Positions 47,529 through 59,163 of a stretch of 64,000 nt of DNA are shown here, piece by piece. Under the pieces are notes generated by a model. The model ran no database searches, was not told where the DNA came from, and saw nothing but the letters and a program-made list of their open reading frames with translations. How positions within the stretch are numbered: position 1 is the first letter of the stretch; each line of letters begins with the position of its first letter. The position numbers and the translations under genes are program-made. The DNA is from Acanthococcus lagerstroemiae. Its lineage: Eukaryota; Arthropoda; Insecta; Hemiptera; Eriococcidae. The stretch spans positions 31,269,312 to 31,333,311 of the forward strand of contig CM063113.1 in NCBI GenBank assembly GCA_031841125.1. The letters are read 5' to 3'.

Positions 47529-47643
47529 TGGACCGCCATATTGATTCCCAACTAGCCCGTACATCCTTGATCACCTGTTCGTGAACTGGTGCGAGCGCGT
47601 GCAAAGATGCTCAGACTAACTTGGGAATCAAAATGGCGGTCCA
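47529..47643. mobile_element. 115-base inverted-repeat MITE
   Basis: It begins TGGACCGCCATATTGATTCC and ends with the reverse complement of TGGACCGCCATTTTGATTCC, about 23 bases with one mismatch. The interior includes 'gtgcgagcgcgtgc'. No clear target duplication was found. Confidence 0.7.
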
Positions 47644-47804
47644 GTCTACCTGTGTGAAAAGTATAGTACCCTAATTTCGTCGGGAATTGGAGTCTTGTTT
47701 TACTGGAGCTAATTTGATGCGCTGATTGTGGGATTGCTGTGGAAGGTATCCTGTAGCCAGTGATCGAACATAGGGAAGTCGATGTTCAGGAGGTGGGGGT
47801 AATC

Positions 47805-47930
47805 AAGTTTTAGTACTATTTGCTCGCTGTGAGGTAATAGTGTTACTGCCATCCCATGTGCTGGCTGCTGTAAAATCATCAAAACCTGCACCACTACAGA
47901 GATCTCTTACGAGATATTTTGATACTGAAT
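47805..47930 (+). repeat. direct repeat of about 125 bases, copy 2
   Basis: Partner of 47195-47320, followed immediately by a (TGAA)n microsatellite at 47935-47961. Confidence 0.75.
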
Positions 47931-47934
47931 GGAT

Positions 47935-47961
47935 GAATGAATGAATGAATGAAACAGCCTT
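47935..47961 (+). repeat. (TGAA)n microsatellite
   Basis: 'tgaatggatgaatgaatgaa' continuing for about six units. Confidence 0.9.
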
Positions 47962-48682
47962 TATTTTATACATCGTAACATTATGTGACCTGGAATAATG
48001 AAATGTGCCTCTCGTGCGAAAACCGGTTTTTGAGATGAACGAGTGTAAAGATAGGATGGTGATAGTGGTGCGCACAGACGTACATAGCGTGTACATCCGT
48101 GATGGTGCGTTTATGCGTTGCTATGACAACCGCGTTTCGAATTCTTGTTCTCTGTCATTCCCATAGGCCCGTTGCACGCGATGCCATGTGAACGGATGTT
48201 TTTAAAATTTGACGTAATTTTTAAATGCAATTTGTGGAAAAACTAATGAAGACTGGGCAACCCTGTCGAGCGAGAGGGGGAAATGGGGGAAATACCTCGG
48301 GCCCGGACTTTCAGGAGGGCCCAATATTTTCAAAATACCTAAATTTCAACGCTTACGGCTACATCATACTGTACATCAAATCAGCAATCACTCCTTACAC
48401 CATGAAAGAAACCTTTTATTCCGTACCTTATTATTCTTTCCCATCTGACAAAAGAAAAAAATGAACTGGATGGAGGGGGGCCCATGGAAATTCCCCCTAG
48501 GCCCTCTTTTTCTCTCCACGGGGCTGAGACAGGGAGCTGCGATTTATTTCATTTAAAAGAGCGTGATTTTTTCTATAACAATTGTCAAGAAAGTGAAAAA
48601 TTATTTTTTGACACCAGAGGCATATTTTATGATTCCAAGTCACATAATATATTTTGCAGTATTTCTTGACAGCTAACACAAA

Positions 48683-48882
48683 AACAAGATTTACAGCACA
48701 GCTACAGACAGTACAGTCTCTTCACTCTAGTGCGCCGACCTTTGGACACGGGCTTCTATATAATATTAGTCGAGAGCATTCCCTTACCCCTTCTTACTCC
48801 CTCTCTTGGTACCCACTCCAGAAATCTTTTTCCCCACCTGTCCTTCCCTCCTTTGACTACATGACCCGCATACCTCATTTTG
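48683..48882 (-). pseudogene. RTE-like LINE fragment, C-terminal piece
   Basis: On the minus strand 'MRYAGHVVKGGKDRWGKRFL' followed by 'EWVPREGVRRG' matches the C-terminal block of the other RTE-like fragments (compare 'CKYAGHILIQEGRW...DWVPYNEKRH' at about 60580-60670). It is only the last portion before the 3' UTR. Confidence 0.7.
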
Positions 48883-51620
48883 TTTTTTTTTCTTTAGGGT
48901 ATCTACCGGGCCAGTAGTCCAATAAAAGTCCAATATTTGATAAGTGGTCCAATAAGTTCAATAAAAGGTCAATAATTTTAATACAGGTTCAATAAAAATT
49001 GAAAAATGAGGAATGATAATATTGTAGTGTTGAAAATATCCAATGTAGTAGTGATGTATGTCGAGAAATCGATATTCAGGGAGGACTGAGGGATTGTTAA
49101 TTGCTGAACAGTTTTCGACTCAAAATTTGTCCTAACTAATCTCAATAACTCTCTACAGAGTTTGGACGATTCTTAACAGTGTCTTGAATATTTTCCTGGA
49201 CGAGCTAGCGGAGTGTTAACTGAAACTCAGCATAGTATTGAAGAAGTTTATGGAGCTGAGTCTCAAATTCTTAGCCACAAAATGACAAAAATCTTCTTTG
49301 CAAACTCGCGGGTCCATATCTGATCATTTCATTTTGTGTCTATGAACCAAAAAACTGTATGTCTTTGATATTACTGAGCCAGTGGCTCGATTCCAAAAAC
49401 AAATGATGAAAAATTATCTATGGCAGTCGCAGTCTAAGGCTATGAACGTGCTAATGAGCACAGACAACACGTGTCGCGTTACCTATATACTGTTCATCGG
49501 TGTGCCAAGGTTTTACCTCCTCAGTACAAATATTTTATTCTCTCGATTCGGAGCTCCATAGTCGAATACGTTGAATCCAGCTCAGAAAAAGTTTTCAAAA
49601 TTATGCTTTCAAATGATTTTAGATTTTAAGGTGTCTTGTAGCAACCGTATTTCGGATAGGGTGTCATGTACTGAGAAACCGAAGTGTAAAGTAATGAAAC
49701 AGTTTTTCGCAAGACGCCTGGCTGTTCTCTTACTGAACATGATAATGCTAGTTTAGAAATGTTGTAAAGTGCAAATCGAGGCAATTTGTTGTATCTATAC
49801 GGTGTACGGATTGAAACAAAGTAACCATTTTGACATTTTTATTCTTAATTATCGCTGACAACCATGTAATTTGCAGTGAGCGTAATGTAAAACGTCAACG
49901 GGTCGATGCACGATTGTACACCGAACGATTTCTAATGCAGTACAAAATGTTAACCCATTCATCGAAGTAAGTTGGCAACCAATCGATGGATAGAATAGGA
50001 ATTTTTCCAAATTTCAACTAAATGCGTTGTAGTCTATGAACCATAATAACATCCTCCTAATTTGCTCACCAGAACTGAAACACTGAATTTTAAAAAATCT
50101 GGCTTTCTATCCTTTGCGAATTTGGAAAGAAAAACACCAGGATACAGGGAGCAGAATGTCAGAAAGACAGACAGACTACCTAAGTGTGCTGTACGTTTAC
50201 GACAGAAACAGAAGACGGTGAATGGGGAGTGAATGGGGAGGGGGCTGAGTCATAAGATGCCCGGAGGCGAAGCGACCTATTCTGACTGATAGAATTTCCT
50301 CCCTAACCCAACATTTCTCTCCATGGTCGCGGTCTTATTAAGTGCTTTTTGTACTGTTAGCCCTGCCCTTCATTTACTCCCTAACTAGTTTTCCAGTCGG
50401 AAACCACGGTGGGGTTTTCGAGATGTATCAAAGAGAGAGAAGTGTGCTAACGATTTTTTCATGATCGATTTAAATCGGAAAGCGATTATTTCAAAAAATT
50501 GGATCGATCGAAAAATCGGGGAAGATAAATCAACTTTTTGATTGATCAATCGATCACTTGATCGCCGATTTTTTGATTAATTAATCTACTAAACACAGGA
50601 AAAGGGATAAAAACAATAAGAAAAAATTCACGATGGGATCAAAGAATCGATCATTAAATGCCGATTAATTGAAAATGATCGATCAGAGATCGAAACCTGA
50701 TCATGAGGTATTTGAAAAATCGATCAGAAATAATCCAAGGTCATAATCGCACCAAAAATTGATTTTTGAATGCCGATTAATCAAAAATGGTGGATGATTG
50801 ATTCGATTATTCAAAACTTCATGATCAATTTATATCGGAAATCAATAATTTCCAAAAATCGAAATGATCAAAAAATTGGGGAAAATAAATTGATTTTTTC
50901 ATTGATTGATTGATTAGTTAAGTTACTAAAAACAGAAAAACGGATTAAAACAGTAATAAAAAATTTACGATGGGATCGAAAAATCGATTTGTAAATGCCG
51001 ATTAACTAAAAATGATCGATCGAAGATCGAAAATCGATCATGAGGTATTTGAAAGATCTATCAAAAATGGTCAAAAAATTATGATCAGACCGAAAAATTA
51101 ATTTTTAAATGCCGATTAATCAAAATAATTGATGATCGATTTTCGATCAAAATGGTTAGTAATTATTCCAATCATTCAAAATTTCATAATCGATTTAAAT
51201 CAAAAATCAATCTTTTAAAATAATCACATTGATCAAAAAACTGTGAAAAATAAATCGATCTTTTGATTGATTGGTTAGTTTTTGATCAATTATTCATCAA
51301 TTTTTCAATCACTTTATCGCCGATCTTTTGATTAATTAAGTTACTAAAAGCAGAAAAACGGATTAAAACAATAACGGAAAATTCACGATGGGATCAAAAA
51401 ATCGATTTGTAAATGCCGATTAATTGCCAGGGTGTCTACAGTGTCTAGTAAGTCAAGTCCCTCAAAGAAAAAGTCAAGTTGTAAAGTAAAAGTCAAATAT
51501 TTTCTCAAAATTCTTCTATAGGTCAAGTAATGTTAATTATAATATGAATGACTAGGAACGATGAATGAACTAAAAAATAACAAAGCTAGAAGTAAAAAAT
51601 TTGGTTCCAATTTTCAATAA

Positions 51621-51857
51621 TTGAGGAGCACACTTCCAAAGTGACCTAACTACAAAATTATGATTTCTTGAGTTTTTGTTTTCAATATGCTGTCTTGCCG
51701 CGCTAAGGGCATACTTAGCAAAAACAAGAACGACAAATTTTTCTTGAAGATTGAACTTATTGATACCTACTTAACTGTTTTGCTTATAAAGTGTTTTGTT
51801 TGTTTTTCTCAAAACTGAAATTTTGCAATTAGATCACTTTGGAAGTGAGCTCCTCAA
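51621..51857. mobile_element. 237-base inverted-repeat element
   Basis: The ends TTGAGGAGCACACTTCCAAA and, in reverse complement, TTGAGGAGCTCACTTCCAAA extend to about 28 bases. The flanks tttcaataa and tttcaattt match at 7 of 9 positions, suggesting a 9-base duplication. The superfamily is unknown. Confidence 0.65.
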
Positions 51858-51992
51858 TTTCAATTTGTTCTTCATTATTTACGCCGTATAGCATATTAGA
51901 CTAATTTTGCAGTTTTGCGATTTACTGAACTGCTTGCATGTTCCTGCATAAGGCGCGCCTTTTCGCAGTCCTATTTAAAGTCAAATTTATAG

Positions 51993-52381
51993 GCAGGGAC
52001 GTACTGAAGAGTTTATCCTGAGGCGGGGGCGGGGGCTAAAATTGTGAAAGACCCAACTGACTCAACTCAAAATTTCCAAGTATCAAAGCAAATTGGATTT
52101 TTTCAACTGATGACTTAACTCAAAATCCCCAAATATCAACGCCAAAAAGAAAAAAAAACTTGTGACTTGTTGGATTTTCCCAACTTCTCAACTCAATTCA
52201 CAAGTGTCAAAGCAAGTTTAAAAAAATAGAAAAAAAAACTTTTGACTTTTGACTTTTGACTTGTTTGAGTTTCCCAACTCCGCCTGACTGAAATGGTGAA
52301 TTTTCTCAACTGCTGAGTAAAAAATTCCTACCAGGGGGGGTAGGGGGTAGTTGCTCCCTACCCCCTATCGGTACATCCCTG
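51993..52381. mobile_element. hAT-type MITE, CAGGGACGTAC family, nested copy
   Basis: It begins CAGGGACGTACTG and ends GGTACATCCCTG. The flanks tttatagg (51985-51992) and tctatagg (52382-52389) match at 7 of 8. It is longer than the 10260 copy because the 'caaag...cttttgactt' segment is duplicated inside. It is inserted within the 51428-52438 element, so it is younger than that element. Confidence 0.88.
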
Positions 52382-53736
52382 TCTATAGGTCAAATAAAAG
52401 GCAAGTATTTTGATTTTCCAAATTGTTTAGACACCCTGATTGCAAATGATTGATCAAAAGTCGAAAACCGATTATGAGGTATTGGAAAGATTGATCAAAA
52501 ATGATCAAAAAGTAATGATTAGACCAAAAATACGATTTTAGAATGTCGATTAATCGAAACTGATTGATGATTGATTTTTGATCGAAATGGTTATGCGCAG
52601 TCCGGACCGGAGCGATGGCATTCGAAATTAAAAGACGAGAAGAAGCGCGTATATTGATCGATAGAAAAAAATGTATGTGTGTATCTTCAAAGTGCGAAAC
52701 ATAAACTGTATCTGTACTTAACTGCTGTGACTGAACTGTACTGAAGTGAACTAAACTAATGGTCCTGGCTAGCCGATCGAAGGAAGAAAAAAAAGGACAA
52801 TGGGTAAAGAAGAAGAGTAGTGTGTTTTAGAAGAGATCACGTGCTGGAAAGGCAGGTATGCAGGAGGCAAAAGACGTTTGTTGAACGTTTGCATCGCGTT
52901 ACACAGGCAATCGTCAGGCCGGACGATTTATACAAAAATTCACATTCGCAAGGAGAGGTTCGCCGCACCATGTTTCTTCAGACTGTAATGGGCTCAGATT
53001 GGGAGATAGGATGAGCTTCATCTTGTCTCAGAGTTTTTCATTGCTATCAGCGCTCTGTTCCCAATATCAGACCACGTCAAGATGATCATTCAAGACTTTC
53101 ATAGGATGTCTACAAATTTTCCGCGGGAAAAAAATCCTATTTGAATAGAATTACAAGGACAGAATCAGGTGCAAATGTACTCGGGCAGATGGGAAACGAT
53201 TCATCAAGAACAGCGGGACGAATATTTCGAACGTAATGAACTGAAGAATTCAAAAAAATTTAAAAATAGTAACTAGGTGCTATCTGCACTCGGTATTTTG
53301 TATAGTTCGCGACACGTTGTCCCAACATGCAACATCGAGTCCGAGTCTTCCGGAACTCCGAAAATTATGTAAGTTCGTAAACACCATCAACGCGCATGAA
53401 GTGATAAACAGCCAAGTTCGGGAGTGTCGGTATTGCTCTAGTAAGCTGGTGTGGGTGCCAGAATGGCACCAAAACGGCTACGTTAATGGTTGATATCAAA
53501 AATATTCGTGTACTTTTTGTGGCTGGACAATACAGTGTTCCAAAAGGAGTTATACTGTTTTTTTTTTCCCTTGGAAGAAGTGGTTGCATTTTCGCGGCTA
53601 ACTGAACGTTGATAAGAACGTGACCGAATACGCCAAGAGATACTTTCTTAGGAAGGGAGAGAGCTAGCAGGGTGAGACAGTTTTTCTGGGAGGGGGGATG
53701 GTGATATTTTTCCAGAGAACGAAATGCTTCACGTAA

Positions 53737-53902
53737 GGGTCCATCTACATAGGACGCGTGACAGCGACACGCGGGCCACATGAATCGTCACGTGATTAGC
53801 TGTAATCAGTGAGGACACGTCGCTAGAAAGACAACTTCGAATAATCATTTTGAATCTGTTGCATGTTGCACACGCTGTCACGCGTCCTACGTAGAAGGGC
53901 CC
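53737..53902. mobile_element. 166-base MITE with TAA duplication
   Basis: The ends GGGTCCATCTACATAGGACG and, in reverse complement, GGGCCCTTCTACGTAGGACG extend to 30 bases with three mismatches. TAA flanks both sides (53734-53736 and 53903-53905), consistent with PIF/Harbinger. The minus-strand frame across it is not a gene. Confidence 0.82.
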
Positions 53903-54751
53903 TAAAGCAGGGCCTGTTTTGAAAAACCAAAAAGAAATGCGCCAGGATTGCTGCTGCCCCTTCGTACCATTAGCGCTACAGTGCTAAATGAAATATTAAA
54001 CACGTGAACGTAACAGCCTGTGAATTCTTCTATCGGTGACCCAAACACGATGAAATGAAATCTGCTCGCTGATTCTATGGAGGAAAATGTGATAAGGAAA
54101 GGAAAAATCCGAGTTTATAAACGTGCACGGAAATTTTAGGCTCGTATACACACATTATAATAAAATACTTTTTCTTAAGGTCAGACGTTTCATGAGAAGA
54201 TCACGTGACACCATGTCAGTGAGTCGCAACTCCTTACTGCATGTATAAAATACCTCGTAAGTTACCTTATTGATAAATGGACGTATAACTAGTCAGAGTC
54301 CAAGTATTTCTTCCGTAATATGTTCACGAAGAATCCATCGACATCGACTAGACTAAGTACTAACACAAATAACAATTAACATGAACAACTTTCTTAGTAT
54401 AGCTGGCGATAACTATTGATAAGAACTTCGCCGTGTATAGACGTCATGAGAGGCACACGTGACACAAACTGTACTCTTGTTATAACAATCAATAGCCCAG
54501 GTACTTAGACTTCCTTTCCCTCGATAAATTGCGGAAGAATTATTTTCTTGGCGGCTTTACAAGTAAGTGCTCGAGTTCTAGATAAACACATCAGAAGTCT
54601 CTCTGTTACCAGAGTGGTTTCTCGTGAGAAGAAATCAGGTCTTTGAAAACAGACCACTCGAGTCATCAGTTTTTAGTGACTTGTGAATTTTTCAGCGAGG
54701 AAATAATTTCCTACTTTTTCGGGATTAGTTTCCGAAGTAATTACATAAGCT

Positions 54752-55004
54752 CAGGGCCGGATTTAGGGTGGGGCCCAGGGTCTCCACTAATTAGAGGCCT
54801 CCACAAAAGTCATGAAAGTGTCGTTATTACAAATATGATATCTTATTCATATGCACTTTATGTGTACTTGGAATTATTTTTACTCATAATTTTCAACTTC
54901 AGTTTTTTTGTGTTTTCTTTTGGGGGGAGGGGAGGTTTCTTGACACTTTGGTACCTCCACATCTTCCTGGGCCCCAGAGCCACGAAATCTTAAATCCGGC
55001 CTTG
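54752..55004. mobile_element. hAT-type MITE, CAGGGCCGGATTTA ends
   Basis: This 253-base element begins CAGGGCCGGATTTAGG; the reverse complement of its right end is CAAGGCCGGATTTAAG. It is flanked by a perfect 8-bp duplication, cataagct (54744-54751 and 55005-55012). It contains G-rich 'ggggggaggggagg' and GGGGCCC-type text near both ends. Confidence 0.92.
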
Positions 55005-57107
55005 CATAAGCTCTTGAGCATGAAGAGGTATTTCACTTCAACAAGCCTGGGAGATAGCTCTGCTCGTGTAAGAGATTTGGTCGATGTCGGTTTTTCTCCG
55101 TGTGGTGAGTGTACTTAGACATTAGGTACTTTTCGGTATTCATTTTCTGTGTAATAAACATCGTTACTTTTTCTTCTGCGTCCAAAATTGAAAGTGCGTG
55201 TGCTAGGTGAAAACTAATTATAAGGCGAAGGAATTTGGCCAATATTTCAAATTTCTTATTCATAATAATTTTTTGGGTTACTCAGTGAAAAGGAGAACTA
55301 GAACAACTTTATCTGGCTGGGATCCGGGTTTACTTACTAGCTATTTGTATAGAAGTGGCTCATCTTACGCTTTTAAGTCCGTTCCACCAATCAAACTTTG
55401 AAAACTCTTGGAACCAATTCTGTCAGAGTTCTATTATAAATTATTACGATTCTGTAGTTTGTAGTTGTGCAGACTCTTGCTCTACTAGACCTCGTGTTTC
55501 AGAAGATATGCGTAGCATGGAGGTCTTCCATTCCAAGATCTCTTGAAGCCTTCCAAAGAATTTTCTTTTGCCGCAGATGAATGCGTCCGTTGATAAAGGT
55601 CCTATGTACGAAAACGACATTTTTAGAAACAAGCGTTTGAAGAGAGCTTATAACTAGTGATCTAGTAATGCTTATTTGGGTAATAATTGATATTGTGTAT
55701 GAAGTTGGAAGCCTCATTATGCAATCCTAAAGTATGAAGAGCTGAGGTCAAATGTAGGCGGAGATATGGATTGAGAAGTGTGACGGAAGTTAGGCCCTTT
55801 TTCCTTGGAGATGACTTTTTCTACTTCTTTTACGGTATAAAACGAACACTAAAAAATAATTATTTCACATTACATCATGTCTTCAAAGAGTACTTGGGTC
55901 GAATAATATTACCTACCGCTTTTCAAATTCTTTTTCACTCGAACTGTTTTTTCTTCAAAAGAACGCATCCTGGCTTTCTTTTGAGATCGTCGAAAATCTA
56001 TCAAAAATCGATCCGGAAAGTGACACGAAATTTGAAAGGCAGTTCTTTTTGCAACATTTTTCATTCATTTTCAAGGGGATAAACTTCTGGTTTTCGCGAC
56101 ATTTTTTTACCTTTAACGTTCAAATGAAATACGGGCAACGCACGATCAAGAAGTCTATGCCCAACTTAGAGAATCACTGGAGAATCACCGAACTGTAATC
56201 ACCGATATCACGGAGCTCATAGGGAAATCATGGAACTTATTATTTTTCAGAGCAGTTATGTTTGATCAAATGTTTGATCCTCTGTTGCGGTCGTTTGGCG
56301 CCAGATAACGCTATAATGTGAGGTGTTCTATAGTGTTCTTGACCTGCCGAATCGAACTACCGCATTTATTGAAAAAGGTCCTTAGTTCACTTAGGCCCCT
56401 TTTCTATGGACACATTCAATTCCTTCCCTACCCTCTTTTGGAAAAGCGAATCTACGCTATATACCTGTTAATGCATATCACTGTGCATTCATGCTATTTG
56501 TAAACCTAGAAATCATTTCTAAAGGAAACAAATTGAGGATTGCGATTCAGCAACCAGGAATTTTCCTTCCCTGAATCTTTTGTCAGCTGTTGAAACAATT
56601 TCAGAAACGGCTTGAGTCAGAAGTCATTTACAGTCTGTCGGCTTGTCAGCTGAAAAACTGATAGCCAATATTGGCAAAATGGTCGAGTATGTATTATTGA
56701 CGAAAAGTTGACAGTCGTGCGCAAAAATACTTGAACAAATTCTCTAGCGTCGATTATAACTCATTTTGTAGCGAGTTGATTCGCGGTTCTGTTCATGATC
56801 AATTCGTATTTGAATATAGTTGACTAGGAATGCATGAATAAATATTACCGAGCATCGCAAATATTATATATCTATAGAGCATTACTTATCTGCTCAGGAA
56901 ATGTTTATGTAGAATGCCCAGCAATTGTGTTTTCATTAAATTTGTATTAAATTCTCGGCATACTGGGGTATTTTAGATCTCGTTGTTGTTCTCTACTGTT
57001 GCTATTCAATCGGACAAGCAGACAAGTAAAGTTGTATGTAGATAGATTGATAGACTGGCATTCAGTGACAGATAAACAAGCAAGCCAACAGAGAGGTAAC
57101 TCAGGCA

Positions 57108-57180
57108 GACAGATAGATAGATAGATTAATAGATGCGTATAGATACATAGGTAGGTAGGTAGATAGATGGATAGATATGA
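57108..57180 (+). repeat. (GATA)n/(GTAG)n microsatellite
   Basis: Interrupted runs of 'gatagata', 'ggtaggtaggtag' and 'gatagatgg'. Confidence 0.88.
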
Positions 57181-57239
57181 AGCGAAGACCACATTTCAGA
57201 ACAAGTCAATCAGAGATAGAAAGAAGGCACACACACATG

Positions 57240-58890
57240 AGACTTGAAAAGGAAACATAATGGGGATAAGCGGTCGTAGAAACCTAAAATGATCTTAGGA
57301 AGGTGATACCTAGGACATTCCTCGAGACTGTAAAGACTGCTGAGAACTCCATTGAAACTGATCAGAATTCTTGAAGTTCCGTTAAGAGTTTTCATGAGAC
57401 TAGCTCGTTCACCTCCATCTTCTTTAAGAAAATGGTACGGAGCAAATGCTCGAGAATTTCAAACATTTATCGAGTAACTGCTCAGTGTGAAAATTCTCAA
57501 TATTCTTTAGATTCTCGAAAATGAAATGCGAATTAAGTTCCTTAAATCCTTGAGAATTATTGAATTTTCTCGTCATTGATTTGCTTTTCTTCAAAAATTA
57601 GTTGATTATGTACTGGGTTGCGGATTACCTCATTTTAAAACGAATTATACTCAACTCTGGAGCTGTTGCTGAAGAACTTTTGCGTATTAGCTCAGGACAC
57701 ACCAATTTACCACGGTGACTGGTTGTGGTGTGCACACTACTTACAGGAACTTGATATTGATTCATTCTTGACCATGTCCAATTGGAACACAAAAACTAAC
57801 AAGCCACTATTACCTAACAGTGATTGGTTCACATGACCATAAACATAAACCGATGGAAACACTGCTGCTGACAGCTTACCATACGGTACTACCTGAACCA
57901 TAAAATGTGTGACATTTAGCCTTGAGACTTTGTAATTGACATCACCCGAAAACGTTTTGTCGATGAAACTACTTTTTAGTGAATGTTGGTACTTTATATT
58001 AAATTTGTTAAGGTCTTTGTAGGAAATAGATTCGTGTTTTTTTTTTTGTTTTTTTTTTGACCTTTCCTCCGTTTTGTCTCTTTCTGCTGTCTCTCCGTCT
58101 TGCTCGCTAGCCCGAAGCCGTATGAAAGGTAGGTGCGAATACTCGAAGAGGGCAACAGGGGTCATTACCTCTTCCAGAAGGAAACCATCACCTTAGATAT
58201 TTCTAAATAGTTCACCGGGGATAAAGTTTTACAGCGTCTGAAGACTGTAAACGTCTTGAAGGTCCTGAGAAATCTCAGACAATCTTAGAAGAGTTTTAAA
58301 GGCGTCTTAAACACGACTGAAAGAGTTTTACAGAATTTTGAATGGGTCTTGAAAATTTTAATGAGTTCTTAAAAGTTATTGAAAAGTATTAAGAAAGTCT
58401 TGAAGAATCTCATAGTGAAGGCTTGTAGAATCCTTATCAGATCTGGAAGAATCTTAAAACGCATTAAGCTTGTAAGGAAAAGTTGTACAGTGGCTTAAAT
58501 GAGTCTTAGTCGGCACGTCCTCAAAGAGTCTGAAGTAAGTCTATAGTTATCTGAACCCAGTATGGCAGAGGCCTTGAAAATATTAATCCAGATCAAGTGT
58601 TGAAAAGCCTAGATGAAGTTTAGGATCGTTGTAAGCGAGTCTTAAAACAGTGATCGAGTCCCAAACAAGTCTGGAAAAGTCTTAGCTAGTTTCAAGGAGT
58701 TTTAGGGTCTTATACGAGTCTTGAGGAATCATAAACGTGTATAGAGGCTTACAAAATCCTCCTCGAATATGTCTTGGAGAGCTTTACTGAAGTCTAAAAC
58801 ATTTTAGAGAAGTCGTAAATGAGCTGTAAGTCCTAGTGAATTTTGAAAAAAATTGAAAACGTAAAGAATCTTATCTAGTCAGAAGGACGG
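57240..58890 (+). repeat. degenerate AGTCTTRAA-type array, interrupted
   Basis: Words such as 'gagtcttaaaa', 'gtcttgaagaatct', 'agtcttgaaaatttt' and 'gactgtaa' recur at roughly 30-base spacing over 58220-58880 and more weakly over 57240-57580. The intervening 57590-58200 looks unrelated and holds a 142-codon minus-strand frame (58165-57737) with a Lys/Glu-rich stretch but no recognised domain. Confidence 0.5.
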
Positions 58891-58937
58891 TCTTCCTCGC
58901 TGAAACGACAATTAAATGATACTGAACATGAAAATTT

Positions 58938-59160
58938 CAGGGTGACCAGTTTCTGGAAAACTAGCAGTGAATGTGAGCACACCTGGAGAAGTCAAGGAAA
59001 AGTCAGAGAATAGTCAGGGAATTTTGAAGAGAATTGTACGATGTGAAAGTGTTGTACAACTTTCTCTGTCAGATTCAATTGAACATTTTTTTTCTTTAAA
59101 TAATTTGTTAGTTATGAAAAAGTTTGAAAATCGACTGGAACCCTCCCCCCCCCCCCAAAT
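58938..59160 (+). mobile_element. possible hAT-like terminal fragment
   Basis: 'cagggtgaccagtttctggaaaa' and 'gtcaaggaaaagtcagagaatagtcagggaatttt' resemble CAGGGTGTCC-type ends. A C13 run sits at the inner edge (about 59143-59156). No right partner was found. Confidence 0.35.
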
Positions 59161-59163
59161 GTA

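Larger units (their letters stand above)
51428..52438. mobile_element. hAT-like element, CAGGGTGTCTA ends, itself twice interrupted
   Basis: The ends CAGGGTGTCTAC and GTTTAGACACCCTG invert. The flanks share attgc (51423-51427 and 52439-52443), shorter than a full hAT duplication. The surrounding array shows the pre-insertion sequence would have read 'gattaattgcaaatg'. It contains the elements at 51621-51857 and 51993-52381; without the latter it would be about 620 bases. No transposase. Confidence 0.82.
50450..52575. repeat. GATCGAT-rich tandem array, interrupted
   Basis: Units of roughly 350-380 bases share 'catgatcgatttaaatcggaaa', 'ttttttgattgat', 'aaaaacag-aaaaacggattaaaaca', 'cgatgggatc-aaaaatcga', 'aatgccgattaat' and 'atcatgaggtatttgaaa'. 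Starts lie near 50459, 50820 and 51180. The array is AT-rich and full of ATCGAT palindromes. It is split at 51428-52438 by an inserted element and resumes at 52439 with 'attgcaaatgattgatcaaaa'. Confidence 0.85.

Noticed and set aside
48225..48530. GGGCCC-rich segment resembling hAT MITE interior
   Set aside because: The GGGCCC words near 48297 and 48478 look transposon-like, but no paired ends or duplication could be found.
50450..52575. CRISPR-like or origin-like reading of the GATCGAT repeats
   Set aside because: The units are long, diverged and spacerless in an animal genome; a simple satellite-like array explains them.
53365..53781. 138-codon minus-strand frame
   Set aside because: Its start overlaps the left arm of the 53737-53902 MITE and no domain is recognisable.
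57737..58165. 142-codon minus-strand frame
   Set aside because: It has only a Lys/Glu-rich stretch and no recognisable family. It lies between degenerate repeats, with no splice evidence.
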